The notes beneath the pieces were generated by a model. It was not told the origin of the DNA. It did not search any database and was given only the letters and a program-made list of their open reading frames with translations. Source: Bacteroides sp. OF04-15BH (GTDB lineage: Bacteria; Bacteroidota; Bacteroidia; Bacteroidales; Bacteroidaceae). From it: DNA of 64,000 bases. This document shows, one piece after another, positions 43,872-52,043 of this stretch (the stretch's first letter is position 1; every line of letters begins with the position of its first letter). Location: positions 1-64,000 of the forward strand of contig NZ_QUEM01000016.1 in the NCBI RefSeq assembly GCF_003477995.1. Reading direction: 5' to 3'. The position numbers and the translations under genes are program-made.

Positions 43872-46159
43872 TGGAATACAGGTTTGTATGTATATTGAAT
43901 AATACGACTTCAAACCGAAATATTGACATTGAAGTCTGTATGGAAACAGGTTCCAGATCTTTGTCTCCGTTTCAAAGAAAAGTAAACGGAGATGATATTC
44001 GTCGTTCCAAAATTTTTCAGACAGACCGTTTGGCTCAACTCCTGTTTATGGTTGGACAGGAAGAACAGCCGTTTATTTTCGCTCCAGTGCAAATGGTGAA
44101 TGAAGAACTAATTCAAGCTTTGTCTAATCATGAATGGATATACCAGCGTTCTGGAGGGAAAAATTCATCTCTAAGAAAAATAAAAAATATAACATCTGTT
44201 CTGAAAAACTATGTTTCCTCGGATAAAATACCTATTTGCAAAGGAAAACTTATCGGGGGAGAAATTTATATATCAGATATTCGGGCGTGGTGGAAGAAAA
44301 TGAATCTAAGATTTAGATATGAAGATTCTGCTACATTATATCCAATATGTTATACTTCCATTCCAATTAAAAATGATAATAACGATTTCTTTTACAGAGA
44401 TAAAGAGGGTGAAGATATATTTATAGAATCTATTGATTTAAATCTTGACAGATTATACAGCACGTTATCGTTAGACAAGCCCGATGTAAAAGTACTTACA
44501 GAACTTATATCTAAGGGATGGAAACTCTATTTACCCTCTTCTAAAGGAGTATACTCTACAGCTTCATATCATAGAGATAAGAACGGGATAGAGTGGTTTT
44601 CGTCTGAAAATGAAGAAAGTCCTGACTCTTTAAATATTAAAGATATTCTTCATGCATACCTTAATAGCAGAAATTATATAGAGTCGGATGGTAACTTTAA
44701 TTTGTTTGATTCTGATAAGATAAAGAATCTTACTCCTGAGAAGTTTATCGGTAGTTTGATTCCCAACAATATAAATATCGAGAATTTTTATAAACCTATA
44801 CTACCTTTATCTGATAGCGAAAGAGAAAAAATAACTTCGATAGTTATTGAAAATGTGAATGTACATTTGAAACCATATCAGATGGATGGCGTTATGTGGT
44901 TATCTCAGCTCAGAAAGAATCATAGGGGAGGGCTGCTTGCTGACGATATGGGATTGGGCAAGACATTACAGACATTGGCTTATCTTACTACAATAGCTGA
45001 AGAAAGTAACAGATTTCTTGTAATATGTCCAGCTTCACTTACTGCAAATTGGAAAAATGAAATAATAAAGTTTACCCCCCAATTGTTAGAAAGAATCGAA
45101 ATACAGTCATACGAAGCCATAAGGATTCATGCTTCGGAATACCGCAAAAGAGTATTTGATACAATAATAGTAGATGAAGGACAAATGGTAAAGAATGACA
45201 ATACACACCGTCATAAAGCCATAGAGTCACTTAACAGACATTATTTGATTATACTTAGTGGTACTCCCATTGAAAATTCTATTGATGAAATATGGGCACA
45301 ATTTAAACTTATACAGCCAGAAACTGAGCTGATATATAATAAAATCAAGAGTTTGACTGACACTAACGATAGAAAGAAGGTAGTGGAACTGTCTAAAATG
45401 TTTCTGTCACCGTTTATATTAAGAAGGACAAAAGATGATGTTTTGAATCTGCCTGATATGGTCGTAGAAAATGTATATATAAAGCTTTCGAAGGAAGAAC
45501 GAGAAATATATTCCAAAGTAAGAAAAACATTTCTCCTTGCTATGAGTGATGGAACAAGTGGACGATTGACCAGTATAGCACTTGAGGGGTTATTAAGATT
45601 AAGACAATGCTGTGTAAACACCAGTCTTTTGCCACTTAATCTGAGTGGAAAAGCGATGATAGACAGTTCTAAATTCAAATTCGCAATAAAACTGATAAAG
45701 GATTTCGTTTCACAAAATCATAAAGTATTGTTGTTTTCACAATTTACTTCAGCTTTGGAATTACTTATAAAGCATTCGGAACTGAAAAAACTGAACCCGT
45801 TAATACTTACAGGTAATACGCGTAACAGACAAACACTTGTCAATACATTTCAGAATGATCCTTCTGCCACAGTTATGATGGTAAGTATAAAGGCTGGAGG
45901 AACAGGACTGAATCTTACAGCTGCCGATAGAGTAATTCTTCTGGATGACTGGTGGAATCCTGCTGTTGAAAGTCAGGCTTTTGCACGGACTCACCGGATA
46001 GGTCAAGAAAATGATGTTAAGGTATATCGTTTGGTTTGCAAAGATACCGTTGAAGAAAAAATTTTGGAACTACATAAAAACAAGGAGGAAATGTCCGAAT
46101 TATTCAATACTATAAATGAAAAACTCACAATAGAAGAGATAAAACAACTTTTTGACTAA
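43871..46159 (+). CDS. SNF2-family helicase-like ATPase with unknown N-terminal region
   Basis: 762 residues. The C-terminal ~440 residues are a complete SNF2 motor: KPYQMDGVMWLSQL, Walker A GLLADDMGLGKT (K364), Walker B-like DEGQ (D435-Q438), LILSGTPIENS-type motif III, RRTKDDVLNLP, then the helicase C part with VLLFSQF, GGTGLNLTAADRVILLD and QAFARTHRIGQ. It acts as a DNA translocase. The N-terminal ~330 residues do not match a domain I know; they contain YPICYTSIPIKND and EWFSSENEES. It is followed by the ADA-like gene after 15 bp. SNF2 proteins are recurrent in phage defence (for example DISARM). Confidence 0.92.
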   Translation: MEYRFVCILNNTTSNRNIDIEVCMETGSRSLSPFQRKVNGDDIRRSKIFQTDRLAQLLFMVGQEEQPFIFAPVQMVNEELIQALSNHEWIYQRSGGKNSSLRKIKNITSVLKNYVSSDKIPICKGKLIGGEIYISDIRAWWKKMNLRFRYEDSATLYPICYTSIPIKNDNNDFFYRDKEGEDIFIESIDLNLDRLYSTLSLDKPDVKVLTELISKGWKLYLPSSKGVYSTASYHRDKNGIEWFSSENEESPDSLNIKDILHAYLNSRNYIESDGNFNLFDSDKIKNLTPEKFIGSLIPNNINIENFYKPILPLSDSEREKITSIVIENVNVHLKPYQMDGVMWLSQLRKNHRGGLLADDMGLGKTLQTLAYLTTIAEESNRFLVICPASLTANWKNEIIKFTPQLLERIEIQSYEAIRIHASEYRKRVFDTIIVDEGQMVKNDNTHRHKAIESLNRHYLIILSGTPIENSIDEIWAQFKLIQPETELIYNKIKSLTDTNDRKKVVELSKMFLSPFILRRTKDDVLNLPDMVVENVYIKLSKEEREIYSKVRKTFLLAMSDGTSGRLTSIALEGLLRLRQCCVNTSLLPLNLSGKAMIDSSKFKFAIKLIKDFVSQNHKVLLFSQFTSALELLIKHSELKKLNPLILTGNTRNRQTLVNTFQNDPSATVMMVSIKAGGTGLNLTAADRVILLDDWWNPAVESQAFARTHRIGQENDVKVYRLVCKDTVEEKILELHKNKEEMSELFNTINEKLTIEEIKQLFD

Positions 46160-46174
46160 TAAATCTATAATATA

Positions 46175-48823
46175 ATGGAACATTTAAGTAATGCGCTGAA
46201 AGCTGTTTTTAAGGAACAGGATGGCGATGAAGTCCTTTTTTGTGCGAATATGATGCAAAAGGATAATCAATATAACCGTGGTGAAATGCCACGTCCTGAT
46301 ACGGAGATGAAAGAATCGCAGATTCAATACCTATTAAGAAAGGTTAATACATATAATACTTTAGATCAAGAATCAATAGTGGGGCAGGTTGTAGTTTCTG
46401 AGTGGATGAAACCTTTAAAGTCTCATAAAGAGTTAAAATCTTTCAACCTGTCTGTTTTCAATATGTTGTTGCATTTTGCGTGTAAGACTATATATTTTAA
46501 AAACAACGATCCGGTTTGTCATTATTCCAAATTATTAAGGTGGCATAATGTCTCAAATCTCTTTGGAGAAGATACATTTACTACTGTTTTTGCAGCATCT
46601 CTCGATATTGTTAACAGGTCCAAAAGGAAATATTTTGATTGGCCGGCATATATTGATCATAATAATAAGGAAATTAATGCTCTGTTTAAAAATAAAATGG
46701 CAGATCTCCACATGCACTTAAAAGGCTCTTCATATAATTTTGATATAAGCTGGCTTTCGATAATGAACAATATTACGAGCATGGAGAATATTTTTACCGA
46801 AGTTTATAACTTGCGGAAAACTTACGGATGGGATAAGGATCTTTATGCAAAAATGTATAGAGCATGTGCCATACGTTTATATTTAGCCTCACGAACCGGA
46901 TTACTATCAGAAAATGCCCAAATTACATCTGCTCAATTGTCAATTATCATTGACGATAAAATGAATAATGCAAATGACGCTATCGTACACAGTGCAATCG
47001 ATGAGTCTGCCAAACGTCAATTATTGGAATCACATTCATTGGAATTTCTACTGTCCAAAGCTAAGGAAACATCAAAACATTTTGAAGATAAATCTGACTA
47101 CCAGGATTTGGATTATATACGAATTCCACGTTACAATAAGGATAATGTTAGATCTATACTTTCATCTGAAAGAGAGCTGATGTATAGTGTTTTTAGACTA
47201 TTATTAGAGGGTTGTGATGACTATAAAGATATAAGTTCTCTTTTTTATAGTTATCTCTGTTATAAGATTAAATTTAGAAATGCAATAATTCAGTTAAATT
47301 CTACGGTTGGATTTCACAATTTTACATTGTATGAAGAAATAAAAGATAAGTTTATTGCAAAAAGACATAAGAAATTTCTTTATAAAGCAGCGATAGAGTC
47401 TTTTTTAATAAATGGTAAAGATAGGTATCTTGAAACTCGTATAGTTCCTGATACAACAGCAGAGGGTATAGCAGAAAAAATAAAAGAAATAGCAGAAAGT
47501 GTAGATGAAAAATATAAAGAAAGATTTTCAATTATATTACATTTCATAAAGTCTAGAGATGAAAGAAAGGATAAGGAATATAGGCATAAGGAATTAAGAG
47601 AAGATATCAAAAAAAGAGCTTTTGCTATACATAAATTCCGTAATAATGCTGAATATCTTGGAGTAGGTTCCGAAGATTATCCTCTTTCTGGATATGTTGT
47701 GGGAATTGATGCTGCAAATACAGAGCTCATGTGTCGTCCAGAGGTCTTTGCTCAAGCTTTTCGATTCCTTAGATACCATAATATAAAGAATAATGGAAGA
47801 CAAAGACCTAATGATTTGAATATAACCTATCATGTTGGAGAAGATTTTTATGATATAGCAGATGGACTTCGTGCAGTCGAGGAAGCTATGATTTACTTTA
47901 ACTTGAAAAATGGTGACAGATTAGGCCATTGTCTTGTACTAGGTACTGACGTAAGAAAATACTATTCCATGCGTTATAACACTATATGCTGTACCAAGCA
48001 GGTCCTGCTTGATAATATGGTTTGGTTACACCACAAGTGTAAAAGATTGTTTGGCTTTACTCCTCTCTGTTATTATTTAGAAGGAATATTTAATCAATAT
48101 TTTTATGAAGTGTATCAAGGACAAATATATCAGGATGGTAAGATTAATTATGAATTATTGGATGATCCTGATGTTAAAAATAATATCAATGACTATTACC
48201 AGTCGTGGGTGTTAAGAGGGAATAATCCTAAATTTGCTAGTGATAGGGAAGAAGGTGATGATGAATTAGAACAAGAATGGGACAACTGTGCAGAAAATCA
48301 TGAATATGGAATAGAAATCGCAAAATTCAATATCAATGCGCTTGAATTGTTCGATCAGTATCATAAAGATGAAATTGTAGAGAGAGGCTCGGAAGCTGTA
48401 GCCTTTACTATAAAGGAAAGCTATGTAGAAGATTTTTATAAGCTTCTTGAGGCAATACAAGAGCAATTACTTAAAGAGATTGAAAGCAAGAGGATATCTA
48501 TAGAATGTAATCCTACTTCCAATTACAGAATTGGAGAAATGTCAAACTATGATGAACATCCTATACTGAAATTCTATAATAGTGGTTTGAACACTCCTTA
48601 CAACAAACATGATATAGCCGTTTCAATCAATACAGACGATCAGGGTGTATTTTCTACATCATTGGAAAGAGAGTATTCTTTGATAGCTTTGGCTATTGAA
48701 AGGCATCAGACTGAAGGATTCAAAAATTCACCAAGGCAGATAATAGAATGGCTTGATAAAATTAGACAAATGTCTGTTGAACAACAATTTGATAATGATA
48801 TTTTTAATTATAAAAAAGATTAG
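46175..48823 (+). CDS. Adenosine deaminase-like metal hydrolase with large insertions (RdrB-like)
   Basis: 882 residues, against ~350 for ordinary adenosine deaminase. All ADA motifs are present in order: ADLHMHLKGS (H179, H181), VVGIDAANTE, TYHVGEDF (H553, E556), GDRLGHCLVLG (H585), SIECNPTSNYRIG, and SINTDDQGVFST (D821, D822). Relative to mouse ADA, H17-H214 has 370 instead of ~200 residues and H238-D295 has 236 instead of 57, so two large insertions exist. The first ~170 residues are unrecognised. Size and insertions recall RdrB of the RADAR defence system, but no RdrA ATPase gene is near. It lies 3 bp before the next gene. It could deaminate nucleosides, nucleotides or RNA. Confidence 0.85.
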   Translation: MEHLSNALKAVFKEQDGDEVLFCANMMQKDNQYNRGEMPRPDTEMKESQIQYLLRKVNTYNTLDQESIVGQVVVSEWMKPLKSHKELKSFNLSVFNMLLHFACKTIYFKNNDPVCHYSKLLRWHNVSNLFGEDTFTTVFAASLDIVNRSKRKYFDWPAYIDHNNKEINALFKNKMADLHMHLKGSSYNFDISWLSIMNNITSMENIFTEVYNLRKTYGWDKDLYAKMYRACAIRLYLASRTGLLSENAQITSAQLSIIIDDKMNNANDAIVHSAIDESAKRQLLESHSLEFLLSKAKETSKHFEDKSDYQDLDYIRIPRYNKDNVRSILSSERELMYSVFRLLLEGCDDYKDISSLFYSYLCYKIKFRNAIIQLNSTVGFHNFTLYEEIKDKFIAKRHKKFLYKAAIESFLINGKDRYLETRIVPDTTAEGIAEKIKEIAESVDEKYKERFSIILHFIKSRDERKDKEYRHKELREDIKKRAFAIHKFRNNAEYLGVGSEDYPLSGYVVGIDAANTELMCRPEVFAQAFRFLRYHNIKNNGRQRPNDLNITYHVGEDFYDIADGLRAVEEAMIYFNLKNGDRLGHCLVLGTDVRKYYSMRYNTICCTKQVLLDNMVWLHHKCKRLFGFTPLCYYLEGIFNQYFYEVYQGQIYQDGKINYELLDDPDVKNNINDYYQSWVLRGNNPKFASDREEGDDELEQEWDNCAENHEYGIEIAKFNINALELFDQYHKDEIVERGSEAVAFTIKESYVEDFYKLLEAIQEQLLKEIESKRISIECNPTSNYRIGEMSNYDEHPILKFYNSGLNTPYNKHDIAVSINTDDQGVFSTSLEREYSLIALAIERHQTEGFKNSPRQIIEWLDKIRQMSVEQQFDNDIFNYKKD

Positions 48824-48826
48824 TTT

Positions 48827-49366
48827 ATGGAAAAATTTTACAAAGAATTTGGCTTAAAAAAAGTTCTTGAGTGTGGGGGAACAAACTCTTGGGATAAAGT
48901 TAATGTAGGAAATAAAGTCTTTTTAGTGAACGATTTAAAAAAAAAGTACAAACTTACAGGATTTGAAAAACAGGTAGGAGTTGTTTGGAAAGGTAATATA
49001 GTTTCAACGAAAGAATATAAAAAAACTATATCGAAGACTATTAATAGAAGTAATGGTGAATCAGAAAAGATTGCAGAGGATATTTCAGAAAAAATTATAG
49101 AGAGCAATATCATAGAGAAAGAGGAAGGAAGTAACGATGGTATAGTCATTGGCGTAATTCCCGAAGAAGAAGGAAAATTTATTAAAGACTTCCTTGAAAT
49201 GGGATGGGATGATGATATTTTATTTAGTGCAATAATAAGTCAAAACGATTCTGCAAAACCATTGGAAAACCGTTTTAAAGTGGCTGTTTATATTGAAGAA
49301 TTTGATTTTAAGAAAGTTCAAAAATTTAATGAGAAAGAAAATAAAGCTAAGCAGAACGCAGATTAA
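48827..49366 (+). CDS. Small unknown protein closing the rSAM/ADA operon
   Basis: A 179-residue acidic and lysine-rich protein with no family recognised. It opens FYKEFGLKKVLECGGTNSWDKVNVG with the pattern of a short beta-rich domain (KVFLVNDL, VGVVWKGNIV). The linker EKIAEDISEKIIE is helical, followed by GIVIGVIPEEEGKFIKDFLEMGWDDDILFSAII and a charged end. The first gene segment could be a small ligand- or nucleic-acid-binding domain. It starts 3 bp after the ADA-like stop, so it is very probably part of the same system. Confidence 0.7.
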   Translation: MEKFYKEFGLKKVLECGGTNSWDKVNVGNKVFLVNDLKKKYKLTGFEKQVGVVWKGNIVSTKEYKKTISKTINRSNGESEKIAEDISEKIIESNIIEKEEGSNDGIVIGVIPEEEGKFIKDFLEMGWDDDILFSAIISQNDSAKPLENRFKVAVYIEEFDFKKVQKFNEKENKAKQNAD

Positions 49367-49411
49367 TCGTAAATTAGATAGTTATATTTGTAATTTATAA
49401 TATAAAATCTC

Positions 49412-49645
49412 TTATCTCAACACTATCCAAAATTTTGTGTAAATGGAAACAGGATTCAGCTGTAAGTTTATTCTTACGATCTGGATTCTGTTTTCAAAAA
49501 TAAGCATAAATTGGTTCATAATCAAGCCCCTGTTATGAATAGGCTGTGTCCATTTCTTCTCGATCTCCATAAGTGAAAGGTAAACGGTCTTTTTTACGGC
49601 ATCGTCCGAAGGGAATGAAAGCTTTGATTTTATAGTGCCGTATTT
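49412..49645 (-). pseudogene. IS256-family transposase remnant (C-terminal end)
   Basis: On the - strand, a frame directly following the stop of the YdeI-like gene reads FPSDDAVKKTVYLSLMEIEKK, then KWTQPIHNRGLIMNQFMLIFENRIQ. This matches the C-terminal end of IS256 (MULE-type) transposases, where FPSDeA..K..YLa...a.kKW..pi.nW...lnqf...F is conserved. Only ~77 codons remain. The sequence CACTATCCAAAATTTTGTGTAAATGG at its far end resembles an IS256-type terminal repeat, and an imperfect hairpin lies at 49443-49496. It marks an old insertion at the right edge of the AT-rich core. Confidence 0.72.
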
Positions 49646-50212
49646 TTATAATCTTCCGTTGTCATTCCATTCTCCGTAGAGAAGTCCTTTTCGGGTATTT
49701 TCTATAAATTTGTTCAGGCGACTTTCAAAAAGTTCGGGTTGATTCCTCTTGATTTGGATGGTATCAATTCTGATTCGCCTATATAAATCAGGAAATTGGC
49801 AGAAGTTCTTCCACACTACAGGGTCGGATTGTAGCCTCTGTAATATATCCTTGTCTATGATAAAACCATTAGGCGACATATCCGGCAAAACAGCTCTTCC
49901 GGCATCGGTCATCAGTCCTAACCGTTCCATTCTGCGGCATCTTTCTTTGTTGAGTTCGGACCAATTGCTTCTTGGCTTTCGTGGACAAAGTTTCTGGGCT
50001 GTTATATCATCGGCTATTTTCTTAGTAGTACTGTCTATCCAACCGAAACATAGTGCTTCTTCTACAGCATCGATATACCAGAAAGTATTGTTATCCGTAG
50101 GTCTACCACGTTTTACCACAACCCAGCATTCTTTCTCTGTTTTGTGGTTCTGAATAAGCCACTCACGTAGCTCTGCCCTTGATTTGACGTTCAGTAAATT
50201 ATGTATTTCCAT
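49646..50212 (-). CDS. YdeI/OmpD-associated family protein
   Basis: A 188-residue protein of the YdeI family, recognised by LREWLIQNHKTEKECWVVVKRG, the signature EALCFGWIDSTTKKI and RKPRSNWSELNKERCRRMERLGLMT, with a final NTRKGLLYG. Family members are widespread with unknown function, and the name reflects genetic linkage only. The ATG at 50212 starts the conserved part. Its stop touches the IS256 remnant. Base composition is AT-richer than the core genes but less so than the 41-49 kb operon. Confidence 0.88.
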   Translation of the reverse strand: MEIHNLLNVKSRAELREWLIQNHKTEKECWVVVKRGRPTDNNTFWYIDAVEEALCFGWIDSTTKKIADDITAQKLCPRKPRSNWSELNKERCRRMERLGLMTDAGRAVLPDMSPNGFIIDKDILQRLQSDPVVWKNFCQFPDLYRRIRIDTIQIKRNQPELFESRLNKFIENTRKGLLYGEWNDNGRL

Positions 50213-50228
50213 TGTTTGTTGTTTCAAT

Positions 50229-50642
50229 TTACATTTTGCAATATTGGCTACCTCGTAAAATGGATTCGCAGATTGTTACCCGAAATGCCTTGTCTTTCCA
50301 TAATGAATGTAAGACGTAAAGAATGCTTTGCTTGGAACACTCACAAAGTAAGGGTGTGGAAACATATCCTTGCCGGTGAAGCATGCACGTACATTCCATA
50401 AAGTGCAGATGATACGCAGAACCTTTTTCAATGATTTCGCTTTTAACTCCAGGCAGTTTGTTTGCTTCTGAAAAGAAGGTGTCCAAATCACCATTTGCTT
50501 TTTCATATAGTTGCTGATAGATTTGTAGTGTTCCACATTTCACACAATTTTTCCCGCATTCCGAAAAGAATGAGGCGCGCTGTTCCTCGTTCAGACAGCT
50601 TATCCCTTTTTCGAATCCTTAGAACCAATCTGATAAAGTCAT
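50229..50642 (-). pseudogene. DUF6144-like small Cys-rich protein gene with in-frame stop
   Basis: The segment GSAYHLHFMECTCMLH, followed by STPLLCECSKQSILYVLHSLW, resembles Cys-rich DUF6144-type proteins whose end is a P.LCeCS.QSi.yil..l pattern. Reading upstream on the - strand, the homologous start (MTLSDWF, ATG at 50642) is in frame but interrupted by TAA at 50621-50619. After that stop the frame continues as GFEKGISCLNEEQRASFFSECGKNC and joins the conserved part. Either the gene is inactivated or it starts later. The first Met-encoding codons available after the stop are far inside. It lies 16 bp upstream of the YdeI-like gene start. Confidence 0.6.
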
Positions 50643-50681
50643 GCTATTTCTTTTTTAGATTTCAAAAATATGGAAATATTC

Positions 50682-51344
50682 TCAATATTCATTGGAGATA
50701 TTCAAAAGATATTCCGATATTTTCTCAATGCTGTTGAATACTTTTCCTGGATTGCATTTTTCCAGTTTTTCTTGAATAGAATTTGTTACACACCAGGCAG
50801 CGGACAAGCATACCACGTTCACCATCCTGCATTGTATTATATCAGAAACAGTATCTCCGACATACACGATTTCTGCAGGGGAAAGATGGTAAACATTCAA
50901 CAATGCATTCAAAGCTTCATGTTTGGTATTTCGTTCTGCATTACCTGTTATGATTCTGTCGAAATCAGAATTCATCCCCAATTGCTGCAATGTAATCTCA
51001 CAACTCTTTGCTCCTTTGCCTGTGACAAGTGCTACAGTTAGGTTATTTTGTCTTAATTGAATAATCAGTTCACGTATACCTTGAAATGGCTGTGGACACA
51101 TAAAACGATGCAGTTTCATGTAAATAGGATAAAAATCTTGTAGTGCCTGTTTCCAATATTCATTTTTAATCACCTTTCTTATCATTCCTTCTTCGTTCAG
51201 ACCGAAAGTCTTTATGATATCATCATCTGATAAAGTCTGTGATATATATGGTTGTACAGCCATTCTGAAAGCTTTTATGCATAGTGGAAGCGTATCCGCA
51301 ATGGTTCCATCCAAATCGAAGGCTACCAACTTAATCTTGTTCAT
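50682..51344 (-). CDS. HAD-superfamily phosphatase (phosphoglycolate phosphatase-like)
   Basis: 220 residues. Motif I is KLVAFDLDGTIADTLPLC with the nucleophile and acid/base aspartates (DxD). Motif II is TVALVTGKG, motif III the lysine region before AEIVYVGDTVSDIIQCRMV, which also holds motif IV (GDTVSD). The helical cap between residues ~20-85 is the class I type seen in phosphoglycolate phosphatase and beta-phosphoglucomutase. The start at 51344 overlaps the acetyltransferase gene by 14 bp, so the two are coupled. Confidence 0.88.
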   Translation of the reverse strand: MNKIKLVAFDLDGTIADTLPLCIKAFRMAVQPYISQTLSDDDIIKTFGLNEEGMIRKVIKNEYWKQALQDFYPIYMKLHRFMCPQPFQGIRELIIQLRQNNLTVALVTGKGAKSCEITLQQLGMNSDFDRIITGNAERNTKHEALNALLNVYHLSPAEIVYVGDTVSDIIQCRMVNVVCLSAAWCVTNSIQEKLEKCNPGKVFNSIEKISEYLLNISNEY

Positions 51345-51939
51345 TAGGTACATTGATTTTACGGATGATTTTACAAGGATTACCTGCAGCCAAACAATCA
51401 GCTGGGATAGATTTTGTAACGACACTACCAGCACCAATGACACTTCCTTTGCCTATGGTGACACCTGGTAGAATGATGACTCCACCGCCAACCCAACATC
51501 CATCTTCGATGGTTACAGGAAGTGCATACGTATGGCGTATATATTTTATTCCGTCAGGCGTTTCCACAGGTGTTAATCGTTTTTCCAATTCAACCGGATG
51601 GGTTGCTGTATATATTTGTACATTCGGTCCTATCAGTACGTTGTTTCCTATAGTAATTCTATTACAATCGACCAGTGTACACCCTGTATTGATGCTGACA
51701 TTGTTGCCAATCGTTATGTGGCATCCATAATCACATACAAATGGACTGCCTACAGAAACATTCTTTCCAATATTTTCGAACATATCTTTCAGTATAGCAT
51801 ACTTCTTCTCTTTTGCATCGTAGGGCAAGGCATTGTATTCTAATAACAGTTTATGTGTCTTCGTCTTAAATTCGATGAAGACAGGAGCATGACAATCATA
51901 CCATTCTCCGGACAAGCATTTTTCCAGTTCTGTTTCCAT
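51331..51939 (-). CDS. Maltose/galactoside O-acetyltransferase-like protein (left-handed beta helix)
   Basis: A 202-residue sugar acetyltransferase (Mac/LacA type). The N-terminal cap (LEKCLSGEWYDC) precedes hexapeptide repeats such as IGKNVSVGSPFVCDYGCHITIG, ITIGNNVLIGPN, and GVIILPGVTIGKGSVIGAGSVVTKSI. The active-site histidine is in IYTATHPVE. It transfers an acetyl group from acetyl-CoA to a sugar. The ATG at 51939 fits the -7 box at 51966-51973. Confidence 0.92.
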   Translation of the reverse strand: METELEKCLSGEWYDCHAPVFIEFKTKTHKLLLEYNALPYDAKEKKYAILKDMFENIGKNVSVGSPFVCDYGCHITIGNNVSINTGCTLVDCNRITIGNNVLIGPNVQIYTATHPVELEKRLTPVETPDGIKYIRHTYALPVTIEDGCWVGGGVIILPGVTIGKGSVIGAGSVVTKSIPADCLAAGNPCKIIRKINVPNEQD

Positions 51940-51965
51940 AATCAGTTTTCTTTTAACTACAAAGG

Positions 51966-52026
51966 CAAAATTATACAACTTTTCCGATTTTGCTCTGTAA
52001 TATCTTTCCTATAATCTGTATCTTTG
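51966..52026. promoter_or_regulatory. Divergent -7 boxes for acetyltransferase and AraC genes
   Basis: The - strand box TAATTTTG (51973-51966) lies 26 bp before the acetyltransferase ATG. The + strand box TATCTTTG (52019-52026) lies 17 bp before the AraC-type ATG at 52044. The divergent arrangement suggests that the regulator could act on the neighbour. Confidence 0.6.
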
Positions 52027-52043
52027 TGAATATATACAAGCCC

